DNA of 64,000 nucleotides from UBA10349 sp003485905 (GCA_943787185.1 CALSLL010000002.1:974376-1038375), one strand, 5' to 3'. Numbered from the stretch's first letter, positions 52,704 to 62,562 are shown. Notes: generated by a model not told the origin, from the sequence alone. A program made the numbers and translations.

Positions 52704-54911
52704 TTACGCTGCCTCAGATATCTTGCGTTTCACACTTTCTATAGTGGTTACGGGAAAGGATATTCGGAACGTTACGCCGTCTCCGAGTACATTATTGCGA
52801 GCGCTCACATCTCCTTGATGGAACCGTGCAATCAACTTAACGATATATAAGCCCATACCTAGGCGAGTTTTTTTAGCATCTGACCGGCCCAGTGAAACTA
52901 ATGGTTCAAAAATTCGTTCAGCCATGCCTTCAGGCAAGACCTTTCCTTGGTTGGCAATATCCAATATCGCATGCCCTTGCAGCTCTCTGGCACTGAGCCG
53001 AATAGGGGTGCCGGCAACAGCAAAATCTAAAGCGTTATCAATTAATTTATCCAGCATTTGAGCGATATGGTCTGGGTGACCGTTTATATATAGTGGCTGT
53101 TTGAAAATAGAGAATCTAAATTCACGCTCAGGGTGTGTGTGGCGACACCCATCCACATAGTCTTCAATCATTTTGGGGAAATCGAAAACTTCCCTTTTAT
53201 CCAACTGCATCGCTTGCTCTAAATTTGCCGCCTCAGTTAGGTTTTTTAGAATTGACCGGATACGCTGTAATCCTGATTGCGCCCTGGTCATATATTTACT
53301 ATCGGCCGACAAAGGATGTTCTTTGCTCAAATTATCTAGCGATGAGTTGACCACATTCAGTGGGTTACTTACTTCATGGGCCAACGTATCTGGTAGACCT
53401 TCTAAATAGTTAGTGTATTGTGATAATCGTCCGAGCATGTCATTTACACTCCGTGAGAGATCACCAATTTCATCACCAGCTCTTGCTTCCGCGGCTACCG
53501 CGGTTTGGATGATTCGTCCGTCCCTATCAATGGCCCCGTCGGTCGCATTACGTAACCGAGTGATTCTCAAAGTTAATCTAGAAGCAAATATCAATATAGC
53601 TGCAATTACACCGATCAAGATAAGCAATGTAGCGCCTATAACTTTTTCTAACACCGCCTGTTGCTGATATAACACTTCGTCATCGCTCTGCTCAACGACC
53701 ACGGCACCAATAACACTATCAGCGAGCCATATTGGATGCGCGGCCATGACTATTACTCGCTCACTGTCCGATTCACCGGTTACCCGCAGAGTCCCAGGGG
53801 TGCCTTCTAGCGCTTGTTCAATAATTTCTTGATTGAGGGGATCGTCTGCCTCACCTGCTGCTACGCTATCGACGGTAGGTTCTTCAATCAGTGCAAAAAC
53901 ATAAGCTATTAACCTATTGTAGGCTTGTTCTAATTGGCTGAAGTAGCCAAAAGTAGTGTTACTTTGAATATCGTCGTCAAGCTGCCCTAATTCTCCAAGG
54001 ACCGTCCGTATGTTGCCGCCTTCATCCAATACCCATATTCGACTATCCGGTCGATCAAGAGACCTTAGAATTCTGGTGATCTCGGGAGATGATACAACTA
54101 CCCGACTCAAGCTATCGGATGCAGTTTCTGGATTAAAAGGTACAATGTCCTGCACGCTTCTCCCTAGGCTATCGTCCACATCGACGATTTCCATTTTAAT
54201 TCGAGCATCGCTGGATAGTAAGTATCGTGGGATTCGTAACTCAATCCTATAACCGTTATTACTACTTTGAATATTAGCAGCCATGTCGTAATTTGGGTCT
54301 CCACTTAGTGGATACTCCCAAGCCAGGTCCATTAAGTAGACGCTCATTCTGCCGGGCTCTTCAGCCGTAAATAAATACCGATTCTCACCCACAGCCGGGC
54401 TTTGTAAGGTAATACGAAGTTGATCAGAGGTGTCTAAGCGTAGCCACTCCAGGTTTCGGCTCACATAAAAATCATCTTCAACGTCAAAAAATGCAAATAC
54501 GTAAGCACCACGATATCCGACCGTATGTCTAACTAGCAGATTCTCAGCTAATTCACCCTCTAAATTCATAGCAAACGTGGTCGAACTCAATATTTGTTCA
54601 CCCCAATCTTCAAGGCCACCATCAAGGTTTATATAACTTGGGAGAGGGTGGGCATAAATATCCCCAGGTTCTGCGGTAAGCACTTCTTCTTCATCACTAA
54701 GAAAGAGCTCTGGGCGGTCATGCAGTACAGTTGCAATTGCTCGTACCGTCAGAGTTAGGGCATTTTCCTGCCCTGCGAGTAAGAAGGTCTTCATGTCACG
54801 AACATAAACGTAGGCGGTCCACGGAATTGCCAATAACAAGATTGTGACGAGCGCGAGTTTAGTTCTAATAGAGAAACCAAATCGCTGCTGTATATTGCTG
54901 TTTGCTCGCAC
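52704..54911 (-). CDS. Sensor histidine kinase resembling the dedicated-sortase-system kinase (PdsS-like)
   Basis: 735 residues from GTG 54911. There is a membrane helix (about 18-38), a large periplasmic region with a beta-sandwich-like part (40-420, including YINLDGGLEDWGEQ), and a second helix (about 425-445). A HAMP domain follows, then the H-box LAHEVSNPLNVVNSSLDNL with His512, then an ATPase with DKLIDNALDFAV, FEPLVSLG and LGMGLYIVKLIARFH. The large sensor and the DWGE segment recall the kinase described with proteobacterial sortases. No sortase or sorting target is in the window. The partner regulator is 5 bases upstream. Confidence 0.8.
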   Translation of the reverse strand: MRANSNIQQRFGFSIRTKLALVTILLLAIPWTAYVYVRDMKTFLLAGQENALTLTVRAIATVLHDRPELFLSDEEEVLTAEPGDIYAHPLPSYINLDGGLEDWGEQILSSTTFAMNLEGELAENLLVRHTVGYRGAYVFAFFDVEDDFYVSRNLEWLRLDTSDQLRITLQSPAVGENRYLFTAEEPGRMSVYLMDLAWEYPLSGDPNYDMAANIQSSNNGYRIELRIPRYLLSSDARIKMEIVDVDDSLGRSVQDIVPFNPETASDSLSRVVVSSPEITRILRSLDRPDSRIWVLDEGGNIRTVLGELGQLDDDIQSNTTFGYFSQLEQAYNRLIAYVFALIEEPTVDSVAAGEADDPLNQEIIEQALEGTPGTLRVTGESDSERVIVMAAHPIWLADSVIGAVVVEQSDDEVLYQQQAVLEKVIGATLLILIGVIAAILIFASRLTLRITRLRNATDGAIDRDGRIIQTAVAAEARAGDEIGDLSRSVNDMLGRLSQYTNYLEGLPDTLAHEVSNPLNVVNSSLDNLSKEHPLSADSKYMTRAQSGLQRIRSILKNLTEAANLEQAMQLDKREVFDFPKMIEDYVDGCRHTHPEREFRFSIFKQPLYINGHPDHIAQMLDKLIDNALDFAVAGTPIRLSARELQGHAILDIANQGKVLPEGMAERIFEPLVSLGRSDAKKTRLGMGLYIVKLIARFHQGDVSARNNVLGDGVTFRISFPVTTIESVKRKISEAA

Positions 54912-54916
54912 GATAC

Positions 54917-55615
54917 TTATTTCAACCAGCGGTAGCCCACGCCAAATACTGTCTCTATGTGTTTAAAGTCCCTATCGGCTTCGATAAACTTTTTACGAAC
55001 TCTACGCACATATCCGTTGATTGTGTTTTTTTCAACGTAGGTCTGGCGTGTAACCTGCATAATATTGTCATATGTTTTTACAATTCCAGGCCTATGAGCT
55101 AACGCTTCGACGATCCAAAATTCGGTTAAAGTTAGGCTTATTGGCTGGCCTTGCCAGGATATTGACATCGAGTTGGGGTCGATTATCAAATCTCCTCTTT
55201 CTAATCGGTGCTGATTCGCAATCTCCTCTGGTTCGTTCAAACTATTCACAATTCGAAATAGGGAATTTACGCGTACGGTCAAAAACTCCATGCTTAGTGG
55301 CTTGGTTAAATAGTCCCAGGCATCGAGTCTTAGTCCAGAAACCCTATCGATGTCGCTATCTCGTGCTGTCAGAAATATTATTGGTAAGCGTGGCGCAAAT
55401 GCACGTAAATCTCGGCATAAATCGAAACCGCCATCCATTTCGTTTTCTAGCATGATATCCAATATGGCAAGGTCTGGAAGATTACTTTTCATTCCAGCTA
55501 AAGCACTAGATCGATTAGCATAGGCAAGTACTTCATAACCGTTCGCAACCAGTGCGTCGGCGTAGTTTTCTCGTTGATCAAGATCGTCTTCTACGATTGC
55601 TACAAGCTGTGCCAT
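54917..55615 (-). CDS. OmpR-family response regulator (PdsR-like), partner of the kinase
   Basis: 232 residues. The receiver domain has the acidic pocket EDD (9-11), phospho-acceptor Asp53 in AILDIMLEN, Thr in IIFLTARDSD and Lys in DYLTKPLS. A winged-helix DNA-binding domain (about 135-232) shows LTLTEFWIVEALAHRPGIVKTYDNIM, and the C-terminal VRRVRKKFIEADRDFKHIETVFGVGYRW. RLDAWDYLTK replaces the usual GADDY. It lies directly ahead of the kinase gene, on the same strand, as one operon. The dedicated-sortase-system family is my best match. Confidence 0.85.
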   Translation of the reverse strand: MAQLVAIVEDDLDQRENYADALVANGYEVLAYANRSSALAGMKSNLPDLAILDIMLENEMDGGFDLCRDLRAFAPRLPIIFLTARDSDIDRVSGLRLDAWDYLTKPLSMEFLTVRVNSLFRIVNSLNEPEEIANQHRLERGDLIIDPNSMSISWQGQPISLTLTEFWIVEALAHRPGIVKTYDNIMQVTRQTYVEKNTINGYVRRVRKKFIEADRDFKHIETVFGVGYRWLK

Positions 55616-55865
55616 TGGTATTTATACCCTTAGATTAGTTATCTCGAATCTGGCTAACAAAAAACCACATTATTACCACTTTTATACCCACGAATAGGGT
55701 GGTTTACAGTCTTTAATAGCTAAGGTCGGTAAACATAGCAAAGAAGATGTAGCCGATAAATGTGTTCAGGCAATAATGGTGTAAAAAGAACGGTGTGGCT
55801 AGTGGGGAACGAACCGTTAACCATGTTTATTTTGAGCATAGAGTGATGATAATGCAATTTGGAGT

Positions 55866-56096
55866 ATGAACAACATGACACATCAACTATTTGTCGCCCT
55901 CACCGACGATATACTTTATGAGCACCCCGAGAATATCGACGGGCCGCTAGTGCCATACCAGTCTGGGATGGACTGTCATCACTGGCTTACCATTGAGCTA
56001 AATCCAGCTGCAGAGGCGCCTGTCCAACGTAGAAAGTACCTCGGTAGAGCAATTACTAATTTATCTACAAAGAATCAGTCTTTAGCGACACATTAA
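55866..56096 (+). CDS. Small hypothetical protein
   Basis: 76 residues (or 73 from ATG 55875), starting after TTTGGAG. The sequence has an orderly first half (MTHQLFVALTDDILYEHPENIDGPLVPYQSGMDCHHW, LTIELNP), with a Cys-His-His cluster, and a basic Ala/Gln tail. It has no membrane segment and no family I recognise. Its coding appearance is plausible because of the ribosome-site spacing and clean codon pattern, but it is short and isolated between the regulator and a class V aminotransferase. Confidence 0.45.
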   Translation: MNNMTHQLFVALTDDILYEHPENIDGPLVPYQSGMDCHHWLTIELNPAAEAPVQRRKYLGRAITNLSTKNQSLATH

Positions 56097-56254
56097 GCTT
56101 TATATAGCGAAGAACAAACAAAGCCATGGGTTAAGCTCGCTACTATATAACTCTCGCGGCAATTAATTAGTAAAGCTAATAATCAGTTAAGCTGGCGAAA
56201 GGAGTCTTACTTTCTAAGGGGTACCGACGGTTACTACCTACTACCGTGTTTTGT

Positions 56255-57655
56255 TCAAGGATCAAAAAATTTACGCCATTCGGGTGCAAACGAATCATGG
56301 GCATAATCCCCGTCATAGTTTACTGAATATTTTGATCTTAACACTTTGATATTATTAATGATATCGACAATCGAGTTGACAAGGTAGTCAATGTCTTCAC
56401 GGGTAGTGTAGAGCGCAAAACTGGCTCTAACCATCCCTCGCTTTCTATTGATGTAATTCTGGATCTGATCCTCTGGAAGGCCGTCAAGATCAAGATCCCA
56501 TAACTCGTATTTAAGTAATGAGCGGACATATGGGTGCGCACAAAAACAGGCATTTCTGACGGCAATTGCGTAGTAGTCACTTAGAATTGCTGCGAGCAAA
56601 CCGTGATCAATATCCGCAATATTAAATGAAATTGCCCCACTCCTGGGCAAAGAAGTGTCGCCATAAATGCTGATTCCCTCGATTGTAGAAAGCTGCTCCA
56701 ATGCATAACTTGCAATAGCGTTACTATGCGTAGATATTGATCTATACCCTATATTTTTTAACACCTTAAGGGTGTTAGCTAATGCTATGACACCTACGAT
56801 ATTAGGAGTTCCCGCTTGTTGTCTATCCGAGCTATCAAGTAACTCATAACCTTCGGTGCTTACGTCGCTTACAGCTCCACCGCCAATATCGAATGGGGGC
56901 AGGGTACGTAGTAATTCTTTTTGCGCTATTAAAACGCCCGGAGATGATGGCGTATAGACCTTATGGCCTGAAAACACCCAAAAATCGGGTAATTCATCGC
57001 TATTCTCGCTTAAATTTGCATCCAGGCTAGAGGCAGATTGTGCGGCATCCACTAATACGTAAGCGTCGTGCTTATGGGCAATACGGCACACTTCATCGAC
57101 TGGCGTTTTGATTCCAGTAACATTACTTAAGCTATTGATAGATATATAGTTTACTTGACCTCTGTGGAGCTCGAGCAAGGCTTCAAGTTGCTTGATATCC
57201 AGTGCACCATTATTTTTATTTGGCTCCTGAATGGTCGGAATAAATACAGTTTTTGGGCTATTTAAGCGATGTGGCAGGTCATTTGAGTGGTGTTCCATAC
57301 CTGAAATGAACGTCACAGGCCTCTCAGGACGTAATTCTGCGAGGCCACGTGCTACCCGATTGAATACCGCGGTGCTGCCAAATCCGACAAAGGCTATATC
57401 GTATTCAGCTTTATCAAAACCAAGAGAATCGAGTATTGACGTCTGGGCCCAGCTATAAGCCTCAGTCGTAACGCGCGCACTTAGATGGGCTTTGCTATGA
57501 GTGTTGGAGTAATACGGTAATAACTTAGCAATACAATCCTGCGATGATTTTAGTGCTAGTGGTGATGCTGCGGCATCCAAATGAACTCTACGACGGCTTG
57601 TACCATCGGCAAGGGGAAGTTCCGTGTCAAGGCCAATAAACTCAGGAATATTCAA
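56255..57655 (-). CDS. Class V PLP aminotransferase / cysteine-desulfurase-like protein
   Basis: 466 residues from TTG 57655. The aminotransferase-V fold is shown by HLDAAASPLALKSSQD, FGSTAVFNRVARGLAE, SGMEHHSNDLPHR, VLVDAAQSASSLD, the PLP Lys in FWVFSGHKVYTPSSPGVLI, and AGTPNIVGVIAL. Near residue 365 is RNACFCAHPYV, with two Cys; the second lies where group II desulfurases carry the catalytic Cys. It could be a desulfurase or a selenocysteine-lyase-like enzyme, but no Suf/Isc partner is adjacent and the selenium cassette is 48 kb away, so I do not assign a substrate. Confidence 0.78.
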   Translation of the reverse strand: MNIPEFIGLDTELPLADGTSRRRVHLDAAASPLALKSSQDCIAKLLPYYSNTHSKAHLSARVTTEAYSWAQTSILDSLGFDKAEYDIAFVGFGSTAVFNRVARGLAELRPERPVTFISGMEHHSNDLPHRLNSPKTVFIPTIQEPNKNNGALDIKQLEALLELHRGQVNYISINSLSNVTGIKTPVDEVCRIAHKHDAYVLVDAAQSASSLDANLSENSDELPDFWVFSGHKVYTPSSPGVLIAQKELLRTLPPFDIGGGAVSDVSTEGYELLDSSDRQQAGTPNIVGVIALANTLKVLKNIGYRSISTHSNAIASYALEQLSTIEGISIYGDTSLPRSGAISFNIADIDHGLLAAILSDYYAIAVRNACFCAHPYVRSLLKYELWDLDLDGLPEDQIQNYINRKRGMVRASFALYTTREDIDYLVNSIVDIINNIKVLRSKYSVNYDGDYAHDSFAPEWRKFFDP

Positions 57656-57930
57656 TCTAACTTGCTCGTTATCAAATCAATTTGTCTTAAGGCATTCTAT
57701 AATGCTGAGTAACATTTACCACGCTTTTTACTCCTAAGCCTGCTAGATTGAAACTTGAGGGGCGTTACCCGCTATTGTTTAGTCGATTAGATTGTTGGTA
57801 TGCATTCGGGTTCGTAAAAGGGCGTCACTTAAAGGTTCGACCTAAATTATTGATGGAGTAGGTGGCAACCACAATATTTGATTTGAATAGACTCAGCGGG
57901 GTTAAGCTTCAATAGCTGCACTTATTAGCT

Positions 57931-59193
57931 TTAGGTCTGGTTGTATACCAGCACGTCGATTTCATTTTCACTTTTTGCGATTAAAGTAGTCGCCATTAAG
58001 TCTCCGCACACATTCACGCAAGTGCGTCCCATATCAAGAATCCGATCAATTCCAGCGATAATAGCTAAACCTTCAATCGGTAATCCAGCAGTCGCCAATA
58101 CCAGCGACATCATAACTAGAGCCGACCCAGGCACACCCGCCGAGCCTATTGAGGCCAACATGGACATTACTACTATAGCAACGTAATCAGCTGTGCCGAG
58201 TGCGACACCGTAGGCCTGGGCCAAAAATACAGTACAAACGCCGAGGTAAATCGCAGCACCGTCCATATTCAGCGTAGCGCCCAGTGGCAAACTAAAGCTT
58301 GATATTTCGCGGGAAATGCCCAGTTTTTCGTTTGCGCATTTCATGCTAACTGGCAAAGTGGCAGAACTGCTTGCAGTGGTAAACGAAACCGTCGCTGCCT
58401 CAACAATCCCGTTAAAAAATTGTGCCGGGCTTAGTTTGGCAATGCATTTAATCGCCAGTGTCATCACTATGAATATCTGTATTAGAAAAGCAGCATAAAC
58501 TACGCCAATTACTTTCATCATATCAAGCAGCAGTTGCAGACCATACTGGCCCGTAAGCCATGCCATGAGAGCAAAGATACCGTAAGGGGCGAAGCTCATC
58601 ACGATAGCGGTAAAACGGTACATGGCTTCAGCTAACGAATTAATCATTGTGATCGCTGGTGCACCCTTATCACCAATCAGGGTCAATGAAATACCTAGCC
58701 CAACAGTGAACACGATGACTTGTAAAAGATTACCGTTCGCCATAGCCGCGATCGGATTGGCCGGAACCAGACTCATAAGCATATCGACAAAAGATGGGGC
58801 TTCGCGCGAAATAGCAGCCATCTCGGCCACAGCGACCATTTGCATACCGTCACCAGGGGCGAAATAAGTGCCAAGTATCAGCCCTATAGTCACGGCTATA
58901 CCAGTGGTTATCAGGTAGATCGCAATCGCTTTGCCACCGATTCGCCCCAGTTTTGTTGTGTCACGCATCGACGTTATGCCCGAAATTAACGAGCAAAATA
59001 CCAGTGGGACGATTAACATTTTGATGGCATTGATAAACAGATTGCCAACCGGCTCGAAAACCTGCGCTTTTTCGCCAATCAAGGCACCAACAAGCACGCC
59101 AAGCAACATGCCGATCACCACTTTTTTCCAAAATTCGAGCCTATACCAAGGCCCAAACAGTGAAGGGGACGGACTTTCTGCTGATTCAGTCAT
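57931..59193 (-). CDS. Dicarboxylate/amino acid:cation symporter (DAACS/GltP family)
   Basis: 420-residue inner-membrane transporter with eight helices and two re-entrant loops. Family marks are FINAIKMLIVPLVFCSLISGITSM, the serine-rich re-entrant loop TVSFTTASSSATLPVSM, the NMDGAA motif in LGATLNMDGAAIYLGV, and GSAGVPGSALVMMSLVL. The helix-8 DRILDMGRTCVNVCGD contains the conserved Asp/Arg that binds acidic amino acids or C4-dicarboxylates. It lies 44 bases downstream of the PLP lyase gene on the same strand, suggesting uptake of that enzyme's substrate. Confidence 0.93.
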   Translation of the reverse strand: MTESAESPSPSLFGPWYRLEFWKKVVIGMLLGVLVGALIGEKAQVFEPVGNLFINAIKMLIVPLVFCSLISGITSMRDTTKLGRIGGKAIAIYLITTGIAVTIGLILGTYFAPGDGMQMVAVAEMAAISREAPSFVDMLMSLVPANPIAAMANGNLLQVIVFTVGLGISLTLIGDKGAPAITMINSLAEAMYRFTAIVMSFAPYGIFALMAWLTGQYGLQLLLDMMKVIGVVYAAFLIQIFIVMTLAIKCIAKLSPAQFFNGIVEAATVSFTTASSSATLPVSMKCANEKLGISREISSFSLPLGATLNMDGAAIYLGVCTVFLAQAYGVALGTADYVAIVVMSMLASIGSAGVPGSALVMMSLVLATAGLPIEGLAIIAGIDRILDMGRTCVNVCGDLMATTLIAKSENEIDVLVYNQT

Positions 59194-59237
59194 CTATGAA
59201 TTCACCAACGGTATGCAAAAGTTCAGCAGATAAACTA

Positions 59238-60248
59238 CTAGTCGTACACTGGGAGATTAAATGCCTCACGGTAGCCAAACAACCCTTGAGCCCCGCCGGT
59301 GTGCAAAAACACAATATTCGCGTCATCAGCAAATTCCTTGTTGCGTATTAAATCGATCAGGCCGGCCATCCCTTTACCTGAGTAAACTGGATCAAGCAGG
59401 ATGGCTTCGGTGCGGGCCAACATCGATACAGCTTCCAGCATTCCGTAGGTGGGAATACCGTAACCATCTCCAACATAGTTACAGTTCGCGACAATGTCGC
59501 TGCGCTGAACTGTGCCGGCAGCGCCAATGTAATCAGCGGTGCGCTCAGCTAGTCCAAACACATTGGCCTCCTGTTTTTCTTTTGGAGCTCGAACTCCGAT
59601 CCCTAGCACCGGAATTTGGCTATTCATTGCCATCAAGCCGGTTACCAAGCCAGCTTGCGTACCTGCGCTACCAGTAGCGTGAACGATATGGTCAATCTTC
59701 AGGCTTTGGCTGTTTGCTTGGTGGACTATCTCCAGAGCCGCGTTAACGTAGCCCAGCGCGCCGATTTCATTCGAGCCACCACCGGGGATAATGTAAGGTT
59801 TCTTGCCATCGTCGCGCAGTTTGGCCGCCAATGTTTCCATTGCCGCATTCATGTCGGTATCCGCCGCAACTTTAGTTAAGCTAGCACCGAATAATTGGTC
59901 CAATATCACATTGCCATTGTAGTTGTAGTCAACGCTGTCGCTGCCCGTACGGTCTTCTAGCAATAGATGGCATTCCAACCCAAGCTTGGCCGCTATCGCC
60001 GCTGTTTGACGCGCATGATTTGACTGAGTAGCGCCTTGAGTAATGATTGTATCGGCACTTTGGTCTAATGCCTCCGCCAATAAGAACTCCAATTTGCGGG
60101 TTTTATTTCCACCCCCAGCTAGGCCGGTGCAGTCATCTCTCTTAATCCAAAGGTTCGGCCCTCCGAGTGCTTTGCTTAATGCTGGCATCGGTTCTAGCGG
60201 TGTAGGTAGGTGCGCGAAGTGTAATCTTGGAAATCTAGATAAATGCAT
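59238..60248 (-). CDS. PLP-dependent D-cysteine desulfhydrase / L-cysteate sulfo-lyase family
   Basis: 336 residues. Fold-type II PLP motifs are LPTPLEPMPALSKALGGPNLWIKRDDCTGLAGGGNKTRKLEFLL (the Lys in GGNKTRK binds PLP), TQGATQSNHARQTA, and HATGSAGTQAGLVTG for the phosphate. DPVYSGKGMAGLIDL is characteristic of the DcyD/ACC-deaminase/CuyA group. DcyD degrades D-cysteine; CuyA of marine bacteria removes sulfite from L-cysteate. I cannot decide between them. The neighbouring symporter and racemase fit catabolism of a sulfur amino acid or D-amino acid. Confidence 0.88.
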   Translation of the reverse strand: MHLSRFPRLHFAHLPTPLEPMPALSKALGGPNLWIKRDDCTGLAGGGNKTRKLEFLLAEALDQSADTIITQGATQSNHARQTAAIAAKLGLECHLLLEDRTGSDSVDYNYNGNVILDQLFGASLTKVAADTDMNAAMETLAAKLRDDGKKPYIIPGGGSNEIGALGYVNAALEIVHQANSQSLKIDHIVHATGSAGTQAGLVTGLMAMNSQIPVLGIGVRAPKEKQEANVFGLAERTADYIGAAGTVQRSDIVANCNYVGDGYGIPTYGMLEAVSMLARTEAILLDPVYSGKGMAGLIDLIRNKEFADDANIVFLHTGGAQGLFGYREAFNLPVYD

Positions 60249-60404
60249 AGGGCATAAATATTAAGGTTTTACTTGTTCGAATCGAATCAACAGTATAGGT
60301 CAAGCATCGGTGCTATTGCCAATAGCTTGTAAGGAAGTTCTCTAGGCCTTGCTCGTACCGTGCGACTGCTTCAAGATAGGGCTTTAGTTTGGTGTAAATA
60401 ATAA

Positions 60405-61130
60405 ATGGCTGACCAGAAACAAGAACTAGTGCCAGGAATATTGGGTGGAATGGGCCCACAAGCGACACTGGATTTTATGGCAAAGGTGCTACGACGCACT
60501 GATGCCAAAGCCGACCAGGACCATTTACGCTTACTTATTGACCATAACCCTAAAGTACCTAATAGGCATGCCTCGATTGATGGTTCAGGAGAAGATGTAA
60601 CACCTTATCTGTTAGAGATGGCGACAAATCTCGAGCGGAGTGGAGCGGATTTTATAGTAATGGTTTGCAACACAGCGCATGCGTACCAAGATGCTATCGC
60701 AGACAGTCTATCTATCCCGTTTGTTAGCATAATTGATGAGGTTGTAAATGAATTAAATGAGAATACGGCTGATATTCCCGTTATAGGGGTAATGGCCACA
60801 GAAGGATCGCTGAATGCGGAACTATACCAAAATGCCCTGTGTAGCTCTGGGTACCCGATAAAAGTATGGAATAAAAAACATCTAGATGAGTTTATGGAAC
60901 TGGTATACAGAATTAAAGCAGGAAATGTCGATAAACAGTCGAGTGCAAAGATGCAAGGCTTGGCTAATGTGCTTGTTGATCAAGGAGCGGATATTTTGCT
61001 TGCCGGATGTACGGAGATACCGTTGGTCCTTAACGCAAAATGTTTACCGTTACCGCTGTATTGTTCAACCGATGTTCTTGTGTCGCGCGTGATTGATTAT
61101 GCGCAAGGGCTTCGTAAATTTAAAGAATAG
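60405..61130 (+). CDS. Aspartate/glutamate racemase-family protein
   Basis: 241 residues with the two-Cys active site: Cys in FIVMVCNTAHAY (about 86) and Cys in LLAGCTEIPLVLN (about 198). The opening GILGGMGPQATLDFMAKVL and DHNPKVPNR are standard for YgeA/amino-acid racemases. It should invert an acidic or broad-range amino acid. It is divergent from the PLP lyase, with 156 bases between them, and probably acts in the same catabolic set as the lyase and symporter. Confidence 0.92.
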   Translation: MADQKQELVPGILGGMGPQATLDFMAKVLRRTDAKADQDHLRLLIDHNPKVPNRHASIDGSGEDVTPYLLEMATNLERSGADFIVMVCNTAHAYQDAIADSLSIPFVSIIDEVVNELNENTADIPVIGVMATEGSLNAELYQNALCSSGYPIKVWNKKHLDEFMELVYRIKAGNVDKQSSAKMQGLANVLVDQGADILLAGCTEIPLVLNAKCLPLPLYCSTDVLVSRVIDYAQGLRKFKE

Positions 61131-61337
61131 CAATTAGTTGCTATGAAAGCGTAGTTAATTTAATAGATTTCAATTTAATCCTAATAGGAATCCCAAGAGT
61201 AGGCGCTAAGTTGGTACATCCAGCCATAGATTAGTACTACCAATCCATATAATTTAACATAATATATATTATACGACATTCATAATATAGCGTAGGGTGT
61301 ATACATATCGTGATTTCTACCAGTCGAACCCTTTCTA

Positions 61338-62123
61338 CTAGCCCGCTACGGGCTCTGCGTGAGAAAATAATCTGAAAAAGTTTTCTGTCGTGGCCTCAGC
61401 AAGCTCGTTAAAGCTGATCCCTCTAAGTTCGGCAATATATTCGGCTGTGTGTTTAACGTAAGCAGGCTCATTAGTTTTTCCTCGAAACGGTACTGGCGCC
61501 AAAAATGGAGCGTCAGTTTCAACCAATAATTTATCTAACGGCGTACGTTCGGCAACTTCTTTTACTTTTGTGGCGTTCTTGAATGTCACTATCCCTGACA
61601 TGGATATATAAAAACCAATATCTAGAGCTTTTTTTGCTACGTCCCAGTCCTTCTGAAAAACAATGCCATAACGCCACCGCAGTCAGAAGCGTTACTTTCC
61701 TTAAGAATTTTCATTGTGTCTGAGGCCGCATCGTCGTGTGTGAATTATCAGAGGTTTACCAGTTTCTTTACCCGCTTCTATATGCGTGGTGAACCTTTCG
61801 TGCTGCCATTTCAAGTCTCCCTCTGACCGAAAATAGTCCAATCCTGTTTCACCAATTGCGACAATGCGCTTATGACTAGCTAGTTTGATAAGCTGATCAA
61901 CACTAACAACGTCTGATTTAGGTTCATTTGGGTGGATGCCAACCGATGCAAAGATGTGCTTATGGCGTTCGGCAAAACTAAGAACCTGAGGAAAATCTTC
62001 TAGATTTACGCTGACGCAAAGCATGTGCCCGACACCCTTAAGCCTCGCGTTTTCTAATACTGCATGTTCATTTTCTGCCAGATCAGGGAAATTAATGTGG
62101 CAGTGAGAATCGACCAGTTTCAT
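61338..62123 (-). CDS. tatD: TatD-family deoxyribonuclease, frameshifted
   Basis: Metal-dependent DNase of the TatD family, from ATG 62123 with AGGTATTTCAG upstream. The reading frame gives VDSHCHINFPDL, SVGIHPNE, AIGETGLDYFRSEG and KPLIIHTR, then breaks near 61730-61737. The family sequence continues in other frames as DAASDTMKILKESNASDCGGVM, then HCF, then DWDVAKKALDIGFYISMSGIVTF, to the C-terminal VETDAPFLAPVPFRGKTNEPAYV. Three single-base lesions (near 61733, 61667 and 61650) account for it. With these corrected, a normal length of about 260 residues results. It is last in tmk-holB-pilZ-tatD. Confidence 0.88.
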
Positions 62124-62178
62124 CTGAAATACCTAATTATGTAGAATTTAGGTGTAAAACCCCGCTATTGGGTACTTT

Positions 62179-62551
62179 TTACATGGTATGGGTAGGCTTT
62201 TTAGAGGTTAATTGCCCCGTAAGGGCGGCGGTTTCTATCAAGTTTCGAATCGAATCCTTATTATCACCAGTAAACTGTACTCCTACGCCCTGCTGTCTAT
62301 TCCCTGTGGCTCCAGCGGGTGTAATCCATACAACTTTGCCCGCTATGGGAAGCTTATCGGAGTCATCCAAGAGTTTTACCAACAAATATACTTCCATCAC
62401 CTAAGCTATAGTCCTTCGTGCTGGGAACAAATAATCCGCCGCCTGCGATGAATGGCATATAGGCCATATACAAGGCCTGATCATCCTTAATACGTAATGA
62501 TATAACCGCGGGTCTAGATCCTGAGTTTTGTTGAGATTCTGTATCAGCCAT
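62179..62551 (-). CDS. pilZ: PilZ-domain protein (type IV pilus assembly), frameshifted
   Basis: About 123 residues when repaired. From ATG 62551 the frame reads SRPAVISLRIKDDQALYMAYMPFIAGGGLFVPSTKDYSLGD, then shifts near 62392-62402. One base less restores EVYLLVKLLDDSDKLPIAGKVVWITPAGATGNRQQGVGVQF. The c-di-GMP-type RxxxR/NxSxxG motif is not evident, as in the canonical PilZ protein, which does not bind c-di-GMP. Gene order between holB and tatD supports pilZ. The stop is at 62179. Confidence 0.87.
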
Positions 62552-62562
62552 TTCGTTGATTT

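Noticed and set aside
57820..57850. GGTTCGA element resembling a tRNA T loop
   Set aside because: No acceptor stem, anticodon arm or CCA can be built around it.
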